DNA of 64,000 nt, taken from assembly GCF_038443385.1 (NCBI RefSeq), contig NZ_CP151726.1, forward strand, positions 2,976,001 to 3,040,000. Direction: 5' to 3'. The DNA comes from Stieleria varia. GTDB taxonomy: Bacteria > Planctomycetota > Planctomycetia > Pirellulales > Pirellulaceae. Below are positions 20,005 through 30,556 of this stretch, in pieces (the stretch's first letter is position 1; every line of letters begins with the position of its first letter). The notes under the pieces were generated by a model that did no database searches, was not told the origin of the DNA, and worked only from the letters and a program-made list of their open reading frames with translations. The translations under genes and the position numbers were made by a program.

Positions 20005-23000
20005 CTAGTGGCTGATTGCGATGGGAAAGGCTGGGATTCGCCCGCGGTCGGTGACCGGATGCTGCTTTCCGTCGGTCAATTCTTTCACCCGCGAGGTGAC
20101 GTAGGTATCGATCTCAGCCAAATCCAAAATCTGGTCGGAATTGAAATCGGCTGGCAAGGTGACTTGTCCCGGCGGCCCCTTTCGCTCGCCGGTCAAGGCT
20201 TCGATCAATGCCAAAGCAAACGCTCCGTGTCCCCAGCGATCGTCCTCAAAGCTGACTTCGCGACCGGTCGAACTGGTCATCACCACGACACCGGCTTCGA
20301 TGTTCGTCAAGTCACTGATGGCGGACCTGACCGCATTCTGAATCCCTTTGCTGCGTCGACCGTTATTCACCGGCCCCATCACCGCGCCGGCGTGGCAGGT
20401 GTCCATGCACAACAGGACCTTGCAGGGCAGACTGGATAGCGGTTCGGTTAGTTCTGACCAGCGGATCCCCGTGATCACAGCATCCTGCTCGGGATCGAAA
20501 TCATGGGGACACAAGAAATAGCTGCCGTCGTCGTCTGCTGTGCCGTGTGCAGAAACCAGAATGATCGCGACGTCATGCTGGGTCACCTTCTTTCGCAAAC
20601 TTGCAAATCCGGCGCGAATGTTTCGCTCGGTGACTTGTTCGTCCAACAGTTTTCCCACCACGACGCGATCATAAAAGTGACCTTCCTGGCGTCGCAGTGC
20701 TTCGATCATTCCGTTGACATCGGCGGTCGGATACGTCAGCGAAATCTTTTCATCCTCAGGTAACCCAGGTTGATCGTCATGCGCGTACTTGGAGACTCCG
20801 ATGCCCATGACGTACAAGCTGGGTTTGCGTGCCGAACCGGTGGTGCAATTCAAATCAAGGGTGAAGGGCTGGCTGGATGCCGCAGTCGTGCTGGCGACCA
20901 CTTCGATTGTATTGGGGCCTTCCACTAAGGGGATCTCCATGTCGATGGAGACCGCGCGAGCGTCTTTCGGTTTCGACTCGCTTGTGCTGGTTTCTGGATC
21001 TGTACCGCCGGAGGACGCGATTGCGATCGATTTTGAGCCGATCGTTTTGGTGCCAGCAACGGGACGTCCGTTGACCAGAACGCGAACGCTGTCGATCGGC
21101 AGCGAACCGGTCGGAACTGCCTGTCCGATGAGACGGACGGAGGACGAAAGGATCGCATCACCGGACTTCGGCGTTTCGATCGCAATCGATGGTATGGCCA
21201 GTCGATCAGCGTCAGAACGAACATCGAACATGTCTTGCGGCCGGCGGTTGGATAGGTCGGCTGATAACCGGTTGGCTTGGTCCGCATCGCGTACGGTTAG
21301 CATCCGTTCCAAAATGTCCGGTCGCTTCAAACTTCGTGCGTATTGCCAAGCCGACGTGTAGCCTGCGGTCAGGCCGATTCCTTGATTGGTTTGCCAACCG
21401 ATCAGAGTTTCGCCACCAGGTGAACAGTCAAAGTAACCTTCGGGGGTCCATGCGACGAAGTCACGCCGGTCCGCTGTAAAAAAGAAACTCAGCAGGGGTG
21501 GTCGTGAATCAGCCGCGACGCCAAGCTTGGGACGAAACGACAGTTCAATGCGATTGCCGTTTCGCTGCACGTCCATCGAAACCGATGAACCCAACGGAGT
21601 CTGCTGGATCATCGAAATGGCGGTGGGGATGTCGTTGACGACTTGATTGCCGATGGATTCCAGGACGTCGCCAACGCGCAAGCCCGCGTCGGCACCCGCA
21701 CCGTCTGGCTTGACCAACTGGATCACAATTTTGTCGGCACGGATCTGCAGGCCGACACCCAACATCGGCTTGGGCGTGGGAAGTTTTTTCGGATCCAGGT
21801 CCCACATTCGGATCGTTTGGTCACTGCTGCTGGAAACCAAAGTCAGGCCGTCTGGGCTGACATCGAGCCCCAAGACCTCGCCGGTATGACCGTCGAAAAG
21901 ACGTAGCAATTCACCGGTGTTCGCATCGTGCAACGTCAACGCGTAGATGGAGCCGACAACGATCATGTCGCGACCTGGCAGGAAAGCGTGACAACGCAGC
22001 AAGTCGAACTCCGTGTCTCGCTTGATCCTGGTGACTTCTCGACCATGGCGACGAACGATCAGAGTGCTTGGTGATCGCGGATCTGGACCCGCGGTATAGC
22101 CGTCGTGGCTGGGAGCATGTGCGTTGCGAACAAGATGGTGGGTTTGGTACTGCTCGGCTCGAAATAGATCTTGAGGCACCGGGACAAACCCTCCGAGATC
22201 GAAGGCTTGCTCCAGCGGAGTCGAGCTGGCGAGAGCTGCTTGGGATTGCCCCCACGCGATTTTAGAACCGTCTTTGGAGAACGCAACCGAGTGGATCGCT
22301 CGACCTCGTCCCATGACGCGACTGTATGCTTGACCGCTGGCGGGATTCCACAAATGAATGTCGTTGGCCAATCCACCGGTGGACGCGACGACCAGAGTTG
22401 GCGGAGACGAACCGGCGGCGGCACGCGGCGCAAATCGGGCTTCTCGCACCGTGTCGTCGTGTCCTCTGAATTGTGACACCTTGGCGCATCCAGGTATCGT
22501 CCAGACGTTTGCGCCGCCATTGTCTGCTGCATCAGCGGCCACCAGCCATCTGCCGTCGGCTGAAAAATCAATCTTGGATGGCAACCGTCGTCCATGGGGA
22601 CCCGATGAAACGATGCGTTGAAACCGGCCTGACGAATCCCACAGTCGCACGGTTCGGTCGAGCGAGGAGGTCACGATCCAGCGTCCGTCCGGCGAACAAG
22701 CGACTTCGCCGACCGTGTCGCTGTGGCCCGACAACACGGCGGAAGAAAACCATCGACCGTCGTTGCCGCGTTGCCAAATGCGCCCCGTGCGATCGTTGGA
22801 GACCGATACGAGTCGGTCGGCTCCGCCGGCGGTGGGCAACCAAGCCAAGCGATAAACGATGTCGCTGTGCGCTTTCAACACAAGCGACTGGACCTCGCCA
22901 CCGGGAGCGACGCCTGCCAAGTTCCAAACGCGAACCGTTTTATCATGGCTGGCGGAGGCCAGCAGTCTGCCATCACGTGAAAAATCGAGACTGTTCACTT

Positions 23001-23520
23001 CGTGTGTGTGTCCACGCAACAAATACGTCACGCTGCCTTTGCGTAAGTCGACGATTTGAATGTCACCGATGTGATCGTCCAGCAAGGGAGAACCACGGCC
23101 GGCAACGGCCAGCCATCGCCCATCCGGTGAGATCGCGCCGCAGTACATCAGCCCTTCTTGTCCTTTCCCGGCATGCAGTCGAATGGACTGACGCAACGTC
23201 GGATGCCAAGGATCCTGAACGTCCCAGATCCGGATCACTTTGTCGTTGCCGACGGAGACAAGAGACCGGCCATCCGGTGTGAAGTCCAGCCACATGCAGA
23301 CTGCCGTGTGCCCGCCGGTCTCAAGCACCAGGAACGGAGTTTCGACAGACTCAGGATCGCGTTGCTCCACATTCTGCGAATTGCCGCGAGTGGCAAGCAT
23401 CGCGATCAAGAGTGGCATGCAAACGGCGAGGACAAATCGATTCCGCTGGGACGAGGCCACGCACTTGAGTAAACATGGGTTCGTCTTCAGACGGAGGAGC
23501 AGTCTTTGACGGGGGATCAA
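20005..23520 (-). CDS. WD40 repeat - PDZ - caspase-like (C14) protein
   Basis: After a hydrophobic segment (about 28-44), suggesting export, the first half is a WD40 propeller: about seven SPDGRWLAVAG / DRTVRLWD-type repeats (about 60-420), with a further unit near 545-580 ending in SDQTIRMWDLD. A PDZ-like domain follows (about 595-680, GLRVGDVLESIGNQVV), then an Ig-like stretch. The C-terminal caspase-fold domain (about 899-1171) has catalytic His in SAHGTADDDGSYF (about 992) and Cys in LLCMDTCHAGA (about 1042). Metacaspases of this class cut after Arg or Lys; the target is unknown. The open frame starts at a TTG. GTG 23460 gives a neater signal peptide and ATG 23418 is the first ATG, so the exact start is unsure. 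Confidence 0.88.
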   Translation of the reverse strand: MIPRQRLLLRLKTNPCLLKCVASSQRNRFVLAVCMPLLIAMLATRGNSQNVEQRDPESVETPFLVLETGGHTAVCMWLDFTPDGRSLVSVGNDKVIRIWDVQDPWHPTLRQSIRLHAGKGQEGLMYCGAISPDGRWLAVAGRGSPLLDDHIGDIQIVDLRKGSVTYLLRGHTHEVNSLDFSRDGRLLASASHDKTVRVWNLAGVAPGGEVQSLVLKAHSDIVYRLAWLPTAGGADRLVSVSNDRTGRIWQRGNDGRWFSSAVLSGHSDTVGEVACSPDGRWIVTSSLDRTVRLWDSSGRFQRIVSSGPHGRRLPSKIDFSADGRWLVAADAADNGGANVWTIPGCAKVSQFRGHDDTVREARFAPRAAAGSSPPTLVVASTGGLANDIHLWNPASGQAYSRVMGRGRAIHSVAFSKDGSKIAWGQSQAALASSTPLEQAFDLGGFVPVPQDLFRAEQYQTHHLVRNAHAPSHDGYTAGPDPRSPSTLIVRRHGREVTRIKRDTEFDLLRCHAFLPGRDMIVVGSIYALTLHDANTGELLRLFDGHTGEVLGLDVSPDGLTLVSSSSDQTIRMWDLDPKKLPTPKPMLGVGLQIRADKIVIQLVKPDGAGADAGLRVGDVLESIGNQVVNDIPTAISMIQQTPLGSSVSMDVQRNGNRIELSFRPKLGVAADSRPPLLSFFFTADRRDFVAWTPEGYFDCSPGGETLIGWQTNQGIGLTAGYTSAWQYARSLKRPDILERMLTVRDADQANRLSADLSNRRPQDMFDVRSDADRLAIPSIAIETPKSGDAILSSSVRLIGQAVPTGSLPIDSVRVLVNGRPVAGTKTIGSKSIAIASSGGTDPETSTSESKPKDARAVSIDMEIPLVEGPNTIEVVASTTAASSQPFTLDLNCTTGSARKPSLYVMGIGVSKYAHDDQPGLPEDEKISLTYPTADVNGMIEALRRQEGHFYDRVVVGKLLDEQVTERNIRAGFASLRKKVTQHDVAIILVSAHGTADDDGSYFLCPHDFDPEQDAVITGIRWSELTEPLSSLPCKVLLCMDTCHAGAVMGPVNNGRRSKGIQNAVRSAISDLTNIEAGVVVMTSSTGREVSFEDDRWGHGAFALALIEALTGERKGPPGQVTLPADFNSDQILDLAEIDTYVTSRVKELTDGKQHPVTDRGRIPAFPIAISH

Positions 23521-23674
23521 GGAACGATCTCGGTGGGACGCGGGCGGGGCAAGGAAGGATTTTTTAGCGTCTCAACAGCATACCAGAATCCCATCGATTC
23601 TACGTAGTCGCTCGTTTGCCTTCCGTAGCGAAGGAGCCGACCACGCCCCACGTTCATCAACAGAGACGGTGAAA

Positions 23675-26600
23675 TCAACCGCTGTTTTTATTCCAATGCC
23701 CGACGATAGCGGAATGCTGCGCCCCAACTCCCATTCCCAAAGTCATTCCCAGCGTCATGGAATCGCTCATGGAATCGCTCAAGGGATCAACGATTCCCAG
23801 CGACAGTGTTTCCAGTGAGAGCGATTCCGATTCAATCTTCTGTCGTGCCAGTTCGTTGATCACTTGCAGGGCGTCCAACGCGCTGACTCGATTGTCGCCA
23901 CTGACGTCCCAATACCACTCTCCCGGATTGCGTATGGCAGGCAGCGTTCGACCGGGACCCTCAGAAAGTGCATTGACGATCAGCAAGGCATCCAGTGCTG
24001 TGACGATGCCGTCCGAATTCACGTCAAATCGCAACAGTGCGTTACGATAGGGCCGCGGGTTTGATTGAACGATGAAGGTCACGACAAAGCGTTTCAGGCC
24101 GAGCACGTTGTCATGGACGGCCACCGTCAGTCCGTTGTCCTCCAACGTCAGAACCGCGTCCTCTCTCAAACGAAAGACGCCACCGTCGACATAAAAACGT
24201 GTGTCCGCGCTGACAAACCCCTCCAGGACTTCATCAAGGACATCGGACACCTCAAAGAACTTGAGCCCGCGAACGTTTGCCGCAGCCCGCACTTCGACGG
24301 ACTCGGAGACAACGGAGGCTCGATAGGAAACGAAATCGTTGAGAATGATACGATCGCCCAATGGAGATTGAACCGTCACCCGCGTGTCGATCCTGTGATT
24401 GCCCGCGACGGCAGCACCCCAAAGCTGATAGTGCCAGGTCTCACCAGGATCGAGCAGTTGATTGTGGTTGACGTCGCCGTACACCAATTCATTCGCGGCT
24501 GCGACAGCTGCGACATGGACCTCATTCCGGCTAGCACTGAGCCTGATTCCCAGGAGGTCGTTTCTCGCAATCAGGGTGTTCGGTGACCGATGCCCCGTAA
24601 GGTAGTCGTACACTTTGCTCCAACTGGAAAAACTGTCCGACCCAAACCGTGTATAGGACGTTCCATCGGCGGGATGCTTGGCCGTCTCCTCGTGGACATC
24701 ACCGATAAATGCATTGAACCCGCCCAGATTGAAACCATCCGATACGCGGCGACGCGTGACGATGGCAAGGTTGAGCCCCGGAACGTAGGTGTCTGCGATG
24801 ACATATTCGTTTCCGTTGCTGTCCTGACTAAACTCAATTCCTGATGCGTGTGGTTGCAATAAGTCTCGCTCGGCGGCAGGAGTCCGCCAACGTTCGATCG
24901 TCGCGGCAGCTCCGATGTCATAGCACACCAACTGAGAATTGAACCCGTTGCGGTAGTAGAGCCTGCCACCGTAAACCGCGATCGTGCCAACGTCCTGGCG
25001 AGGCGTGGGGATCGTCTCCATCAAGACGTTTCCCGTGTGGTCGAAACGTTCAATCCCATGGTCGCTCAGCAGAAAGAATTCGCCTTCTGGACTGAAGGTC
25101 AAATCGTGAATGGCGCCGCGCATCTGATCGGTCGATGGAGCCAATACTTGCCTGCCCCACTGCATCGAGTCGATGTTCAACTCCCAGACTTCGTGGTCGG
25201 ATGTCCTCGCCAGCATTCGAGATGCTCCGGCGGGCAGAAGTTGCACGATCGACGCTGATCCAAAATCAAAGGGAACAGCGTCGATGGTCGAGAAAGAAGT
25301 TGCTTCGAACTTTTGGATCTTTTTGCCGTTCTGATCCGCGATGAAAATCAGTGGTTTTGTCAGGTGCATGCTGATCGCTGTGATGGCTGCATCCGAGAAT
25401 CTCCTGGTGCCCAAATAGCCACGCATCGCCGCGCGTTCTTCGTCATCCGGCGGTAAGACAATCAATTCTGTGTTACCAGGATGTTCAGCCAAGGCGTCAT
25501 TGTTTGCACCCCGGGTGTCGAAAAACGTGATGTCTTTGAGGGGAAAGTTTCCCGTGTTGGTCAATCGGTAATCCCAGCGAAGGGAGTCTCCCGCAGTGAC
25601 TGAGCTTAAATCCTGAGCTCGCGTGCTGCCAAGCATCTCATCGGTCGCAACCAAATCGAAGTCAAATTCCAGTCCCATATGGGCCACGATCGGACCGGTG
25701 GCTGAAAGAACACGTCGAAGTAGTTTCACAGGAGCGTCCGTGTCGGCGGTGATGATCAGTTCGATGGTCTGGATACCCTCGGCTGCAGGATGCGTGACGG
25801 TGAACTCCCATTTTTCAGATTCAGCCATAATCCCGTCACGTCTCTGATCTCCAGAGATGTACTTCGCCTCGACGGAGTTTCCACCATTGACAGAGGCGAG
25901 GACCTGGAGATTCACGGCATCTAACAGACCTATTTTTTCGACCGAGATGTTCCACACAACATTCGACCCGGCGGTCACAATGCTATGCCCAAAACTTGTT
26001 CCGAGGAAAACAGACGGCTCAACTACCTCGCCACTAGCGGTATACGCATGAACTTTGAGAGCATCCTTGTCGATTTCCGCCGTGTAGACGTGCTGCGGAG
26101 CGCTCCATTCATTTCCGCCCTCTGGTTTAAAGACGGTTGAAACTTCGGCGGAGAATGTTGCTCCCGCGTGCCGATCACGGTTCACACCGTATGCCCACTT
26201 GTAGGTGAACTCCCAGGTCTCACCAGGATCGAACACCTTGTCCCAACTGGAGTAGAAGTCTTTTGGATCGTCTCTGAATCGTCCTGTGGTGCGAAAGCCC
26301 GCGCCGTACGAGCCAGCAGTACTCGTGATCAGGTACCGATCGTCATGACTCAACGCTAAGCGGTACAAATCTTGAGTATCCATCTCTGCGACCACCGATC
26401 CGAGATCCAGATTCAGGACGAGGATTCTGTCTGTGGAGGACAAGTACGCGAACCGCTCATCGTGGCTGATTACAAAATCATAGGCGTAAGAGAAATCTCT
26501 GGGCGGATCATCGATCGTCGTGTCCAACACGAATGTCCGCGAGATGAACGTTTCTGTGATGTATCGCCCGGACTCAGAGACTTCGATCCTGCCGCCCCCT

Positions 26601-27451
26601 TTATGTCCGACGCCCCATTGCTTTCTCACCGGTGATTCGCCGACCAAAACGGACACGTCAATGGATTCAGCGAAAACATCCAACTCTGGTGGCGGACTGA
26701 TGAACAAGGTGCGACCATTATCTGAAAGCGTTGCATCGACGACACCGGTGAGAGGCGGCGCAAGTGGCATTCCGTTCTTCGGATCCAGCACATGCAGTCG
26801 CTGAGATTCGCCCACAAAGAGTTGACCGCCGGCAGATGCGAAGACCGTCGACGCCGCGTAGGGCAACTCGATGGTCCGCACGATCGTCCAGCTTGTGGTG
26901 GCGATCACGGTGATCTGGTTGGACAGATTCGTTGCGACAAACAGTTCCCTATCGTCGGGCGAAAAGGAAAAGCCCGTCGGGTAGTTTCCCACCCAGACCT
27001 TCTTGATCAATTGATGGGTGGACATGTCGATGATGGAAAGCGTCTCATCGTCCTCCGAAAATCCGATCAGCCAATCTTGGCTCGGATGACTCACGAAATC
27101 AGAGATGAGTGCTCCGCGAGCAGCGCCTGCTGACACAGCAAAAGCAGGTTGTCCGCGAACGATCGGGTTGGTGTCAAACGCCTCTCGGTTCACGGAGGGT
27201 TCCGGATCATCCAGGATCCGATCTCGAAGTTTAAAATCAGGATAGGTTCGATCGGATGAATTGGTGACGCGATACTCCGAGCGGACGACGCCGAGATGTT
27301 TCTTTTTAAGCCATTCCCGATTGTTGAACGTCGCGTCGTAGTCGAGTTGTTCGACGGTCACCTCGACTCCAAACTCACCCGCCAGCGGCAACCGCGATTG
27401 AAGTTTCTCGAAAACGAGTCGTCGACTTTTGAGATTGCCTCTAGCGTTCAA
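23675..27451 (-). CDS. Secreted beta-propeller protein with LEPR-XLL-like start and dockerin
   Basis: The 1258-residue protein begins with a LEPR-XLL-like N-terminal signature (RRLVFEKLQSRLPLAGE, about 10-26), which in planctomycetes marks large exported proteins. Residues about 90-330 have YVTN/WD-like propeller strands (GNYPTGFSFSPDDRELFVATN). The middle part has DUF11/CARDB-like segments with DPGETWxxxY phrases repeated three times (near 395, 1000 and elsewhere), and further propeller-like strands follow (about 700-900). A type I dockerin lies about 1138-1200, with two calcium loops (DVNSDGIVTALDALLIVNAL and DVSGDNRVSALDALQVINEL). The tail is Ser/Leu/Met-rich with short repeats. The start is TTG; no in-frame ATG is near. 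Confidence 0.82.
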   Translation of the reverse strand: MNARGNLKSRRLVFEKLQSRLPLAGEFGVEVTVEQLDYDATFNNREWLKKKHLGVVRSEYRVTNSSDRTYPDFKLRDRILDDPEPSVNREAFDTNPIVRGQPAFAVSAGAARGALISDFVSHPSQDWLIGFSEDDETLSIIDMSTHQLIKKVWVGNYPTGFSFSPDDRELFVATNLSNQITVIATTSWTIVRTIELPYAASTVFASAGGQLFVGESQRLHVLDPKNGMPLAPPLTGVVDATLSDNGRTLFISPPPELDVFAESIDVSVLVGESPVRKQWGVGHKGGGRIEVSESGRYITETFISRTFVLDTTIDDPPRDFSYAYDFVISHDERFAYLSSTDRILVLNLDLGSVVAEMDTQDLYRLALSHDDRYLITSTAGSYGAGFRTTGRFRDDPKDFYSSWDKVFDPGETWEFTYKWAYGVNRDRHAGATFSAEVSTVFKPEGGNEWSAPQHVYTAEIDKDALKVHAYTASGEVVEPSVFLGTSFGHSIVTAGSNVVWNISVEKIGLLDAVNLQVLASVNGGNSVEAKYISGDQRRDGIMAESEKWEFTVTHPAAEGIQTIELIITADTDAPVKLLRRVLSATGPIVAHMGLEFDFDLVATDEMLGSTRAQDLSSVTAGDSLRWDYRLTNTGNFPLKDITFFDTRGANNDALAEHPGNTELIVLPPDDEERAAMRGYLGTRRFSDAAITAISMHLTKPLIFIADQNGKKIQKFEATSFSTIDAVPFDFGSASIVQLLPAGASRMLARTSDHEVWELNIDSMQWGRQVLAPSTDQMRGAIHDLTFSPEGEFFLLSDHGIERFDHTGNVLMETIPTPRQDVGTIAVYGGRLYYRNGFNSQLVCYDIGAAATIERWRTPAAERDLLQPHASGIEFSQDSNGNEYVIADTYVPGLNLAIVTRRRVSDGFNLGGFNAFIGDVHEETAKHPADGTSYTRFGSDSFSSWSKVYDYLTGHRSPNTLIARNDLLGIRLSASRNEVHVAAVAAANELVYGDVNHNQLLDPGETWHYQLWGAAVAGNHRIDTRVTVQSPLGDRIILNDFVSYRASVVSESVEVRAAANVRGLKFFEVSDVLDEVLEGFVSADTRFYVDGGVFRLREDAVLTLEDNGLTVAVHDNVLGLKRFVVTFIVQSNPRPYRNALLRFDVNSDGIVTALDALLIVNALSEGPGRTLPAIRNPGEWYWDVSGDNRVSALDALQVINELARQKIESESLSLETLSLGIVDPLSDSMSDSMTLGMTLGMGVGAQHSAIVGHWNKNSG

Positions 27452-27721
27452 ATCCTACATCCCCCGAGCAGGCGTTCCTTATCATTCGTATGTCGGAATT
27501 CGTCGGACGGATTCCAAACGGGCACTCACTCTACTCAGTCAGGATTGGTTGAATAGGCAAAGATCGTCGCTCATGCGCACTTTTCACAGGTGGTTTTCCG
27601 CTTGGCGACGATCGGCACCGACGATGACCATGGATTTCCGCAAATCTGATAGATTGACGGTGTCGTACAACGAACGATTTCAAGGCTTGCGGTACCGTGG
27701 AAAACCGATTTGGAGAAACGG
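27452..27721. promoter_or_regulatory. Divergent upstream region
   Basis: This 270-bp spacer separates the minus-strand dockerin gene from the plus-strand carboxypeptidase-regulatory gene and should hold both promoters. No repeat or clear motif was seen. Confidence 0.35.
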
Positions 27722-30511
27722 ATGAATCATTTTGAGCTTCTCTCGGTTCTTTTCCGACAGGCACTAGGCATATCGCTGGGAATCGTATGTTGCTTGTCAG
27801 CTTGGGGCGGGCCGCCGACCAACGGTCTGACGCTGAGAGCGAAGATCCAATTGTCAGACGGCTCCCCGGCTCCCCACGCCGTCGTGCATTCGCATGATCT
27901 GGATCGTCAGTCGACGATCACCGAGATGGCGGACGCGGAGGGCGTTGTAGAGCTGACGGACGAGTTTCTTTCGGGTGTACTGCTGCACGTCGCGTCAAAA
28001 GACCACCGTCACCAAACGGTGTTTCGAGAGTCGGCAGGCAACGCGCGACTACGACTTTCTAAACCGCTCTTGATCACGTTGCAGCCTTCGTTGCAGCGCT
28101 CGGTATCGGTCACACATGATGGCGATCCTGCTGCCAATGTAGCAGTCGCGGTAACAGGAATGGGATTTGAGATCGTGGGCGAGACGGACGCGAACGGGAT
28201 GTTCGTCGCTGACTACCCATCCAATGATAAACTCATCTCGGTTGTAGCAATTCACGATGAACTTGGGGTGGCAGGCGTGGCAGGTGCGGCTGCCATGGAG
28301 GATGCACAAACCTCTCTGGCATTAATTCCTACTGAAACTCACGCGGTGAGGGTTTTGGATTGGGATGGAAATCCAGTTCCCGGCGTAACAGTCGCCGCCA
28401 ACGCATACCTGTCAATGGGATATCGCATTTCCAGCAAGACAATGCAGCAAACTCGGGCGACCACGGATCAAGACGGTGTGGCGAAATTGACTTGGTTTCC
28501 CAAAGAAGAACCTTACTATGTCTTCGTTGAATTACTCTCCGACGGCTGGAAACAGGATTTGGTCGATCGATCGAGGACGGACGAAGGCCTCACAACCCTT
28601 TGGGTCAGGCGGATGTTTTCTGTTGCGGGACGAGTTGCACTGCCTGATAGTGTTGACGGACGAGGAATGCTGGTGACTGGCAATGGTTATGCATCGCCCA
28701 AATACGAAAGTTGTGTTGTCAATACAAGGATTACTAACGATGGATCTTTTAACCTTCTAGTGCCATCAAGACATGGGTTCGCATTGCTGGTGTCCGATTT
28801 GGAATGGACAAGCGATGTCTTTTCGAAACCTATACTGGCAGCAAACGATGCCGAACAAAGCCCATTGACACTGCACGCGGTCCCCGCGACCCCTGTTGAA
28901 ATCGAGTGTACGCTGGGAGTTGACCGTGCTCCGGTGATGGAGTGCAAATTCAATCTCAGCAGTGATGTGGAAGTCACATGGATTGATCCATCGGGGCAGG
29001 AGAAAACCCGCAACGGACAGGTGCGTTATTCCGTTTGGCCGAGTGAAGACGGAATTGCCCGTCTGGGCATTCGACAAGCAGCCGTAAACGTCCAATTGCG
29101 ATCTGACCTTTGGAGCGAAACGAAAATCCTGGCAGTAGAGTCCACCGACTCCCAGCGGGTCGTTTTCCATCGCGACCGTCTCGGAATGGTTCATTTTGTC
29201 GCACGACCGGTGACGGAAGATGGTCCCTTTGAGCTTTCTACAGACGTGAAATCCTACGGATGGAGTTTGGAGGCCGGTGACTTGCACGCCTTTATCAAGC
29301 AGTTGCCCGTTACCGACGGTGCCATGAACGTTTCTTGCGATGTCTCGCAGCTTTCGACGCTGGTGGTTGACCGGAAAAATGGTCGTTCAGGTTTTGCAAC
29401 CGTGGACCGCCATATTCAAAACGTCGATCTGCCTATGGAATCCAACGCGAGCCTCACTGGCCAAATCATCGATCAAGACTCAGGAAAACCACTATCCAAT
29501 GTGTTTGTCAGTCTCGCTTTGTCGTACGGACTTCCCGTCGGCTGGACGGTCCAGACGGATGAGGAAGGTCGATTCCAACTCGATTTCATTCCACCGGAGA
29601 TTCCATTAAGACTCGTCATCGAAAACTCATCGAAAACGGATGTGACTGGTGTCTCACCTGCTGTACGAGTATTTGAGCCCGGTGAAGAGATCGAAAACGA
29701 AGTGTTCGAGGTGCGGTTGAGACACGCCCTCGAGCCGGATTGGCAAGATTGGAAACTTATCGCGTTGGATCGAGCTCGTGGCAAAGCAAAGCACCTTGGG
29801 ATCCCCGCCATCATTTTTGTCGCAGCGGGCGATGCTGAACTGGCCCTGGGGCGTGAGATCCGAAAGCGTTTTACGATGGATCCGGTGCCACGTTTCAGCC
29901 CTGTTTTGATGACAGCCGATGAGATGCTAGCCGAGGCGGATCGCTGGGCAGCATTGGACTGGCCTCAACCGCGTCCCGGAGAACTGTTGATGTTTGTCAC
30001 CACAGACAGCGCAACCGTATCGGACAAGATCACACTGGACGTCGCCAAGGCAGAAGTGACACGGGGCGTTGATTTCATCCAAGAAAACGTTCCGTACCAG
30101 AACGACGGTCGCCGCAAGCTGGAAAGAGCTCGCATCATGGCGAAGGCGAAAAAGCAAAACATTTGGTTGCTGACTGGGAACACGCTTTCCAATTCAGTCT
30201 ACGATTTGGCGATGTGGGTCAATCGGCATCGTGACGTTCTTGAAAAGGATCTCGTCATCGTCACTCTGATTGATGGACTGGATGATCACGCTGCGGAGAT
30301 TCGCCTTGAGTTGGGCAGCCAACGGACGATCGGAGCGTTCCACGCCATGCTGTCACTTGACTTGGGCGTGATCGTTTCGAGCGACGGGCCGTTGCGTAAC
30401 GCCGGACTGCCGAAGTCACCTCAAGGACGTGAGTACTTTCGAATGATGCTGAAAAAAGTACAAAACCGAATGACGAACGAGGAAGTAGATGCTTTGATGG
30501 AGTCGCTGTGA
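27722..30511 (+). CDS. Secreted protein with carboxypeptidase-regulatory-like domains and a cysteine-less thioredoxin-like end
   Basis: The 929-residue protein starts at ATG 27722 with GGAG seven bases upstream, followed by a signal peptide (FRQALGISLGIVCCLSAW, about 11-28). Several carboxypeptidase-regulatory-like beta-sandwiches follow; examples are LTGQIIDQDSGKPLSNVFVSL near 575 and VRVLDWDGNPVPGVTVAANAY near 210. The last ~200 residues hold KAKHLGIPAIIFVAAGD and AKKQNIWLLTGNTLSNSVYDLAMW, laid out like thioredoxin-like domains of planctomycete envelope proteins, but no CxxC is present where one would stand. Likely periplasmic or surface-bound. The sulfatase start lies 45 bases after its stop, so co-transcription is likely. 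Confidence 0.75.
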   Translation: MNHFELLSVLFRQALGISLGIVCCLSAWGGPPTNGLTLRAKIQLSDGSPAPHAVVHSHDLDRQSTITEMADAEGVVELTDEFLSGVLLHVASKDHRHQTVFRESAGNARLRLSKPLLITLQPSLQRSVSVTHDGDPAANVAVAVTGMGFEIVGETDANGMFVADYPSNDKLISVVAIHDELGVAGVAGAAAMEDAQTSLALIPTETHAVRVLDWDGNPVPGVTVAANAYLSMGYRISSKTMQQTRATTDQDGVAKLTWFPKEEPYYVFVELLSDGWKQDLVDRSRTDEGLTTLWVRRMFSVAGRVALPDSVDGRGMLVTGNGYASPKYESCVVNTRITNDGSFNLLVPSRHGFALLVSDLEWTSDVFSKPILAANDAEQSPLTLHAVPATPVEIECTLGVDRAPVMECKFNLSSDVEVTWIDPSGQEKTRNGQVRYSVWPSEDGIARLGIRQAAVNVQLRSDLWSETKILAVESTDSQRVVFHRDRLGMVHFVARPVTEDGPFELSTDVKSYGWSLEAGDLHAFIKQLPVTDGAMNVSCDVSQLSTLVVDRKNGRSGFATVDRHIQNVDLPMESNASLTGQIIDQDSGKPLSNVFVSLALSYGLPVGWTVQTDEEGRFQLDFIPPEIPLRLVIENSSKTDVTGVSPAVRVFEPGEEIENEVFEVRLRHALEPDWQDWKLIALDRARGKAKHLGIPAIIFVAAGDAELALGREIRKRFTMDPVPRFSPVLMTADEMLAEADRWAALDWPQPRPGELLMFVTTDSATVSDKITLDVAKAEVTRGVDFIQENVPYQNDGRRKLERARIMAKAKKQNIWLLTGNTLSNSVYDLAMWVNRHRDVLEKDLVIVTLIDGLDDHAAEIRLELGSQRTIGAFHAMLSLDLGVIVSSDGPLRNAGLPKSPQGREYFRMMLKKVQNRMTNEEVDALMESL

Positions 30512-30556
30512 ACCATTCCTCTCCATGACATTTTGAAAACGGTAAAGAGCACATTG

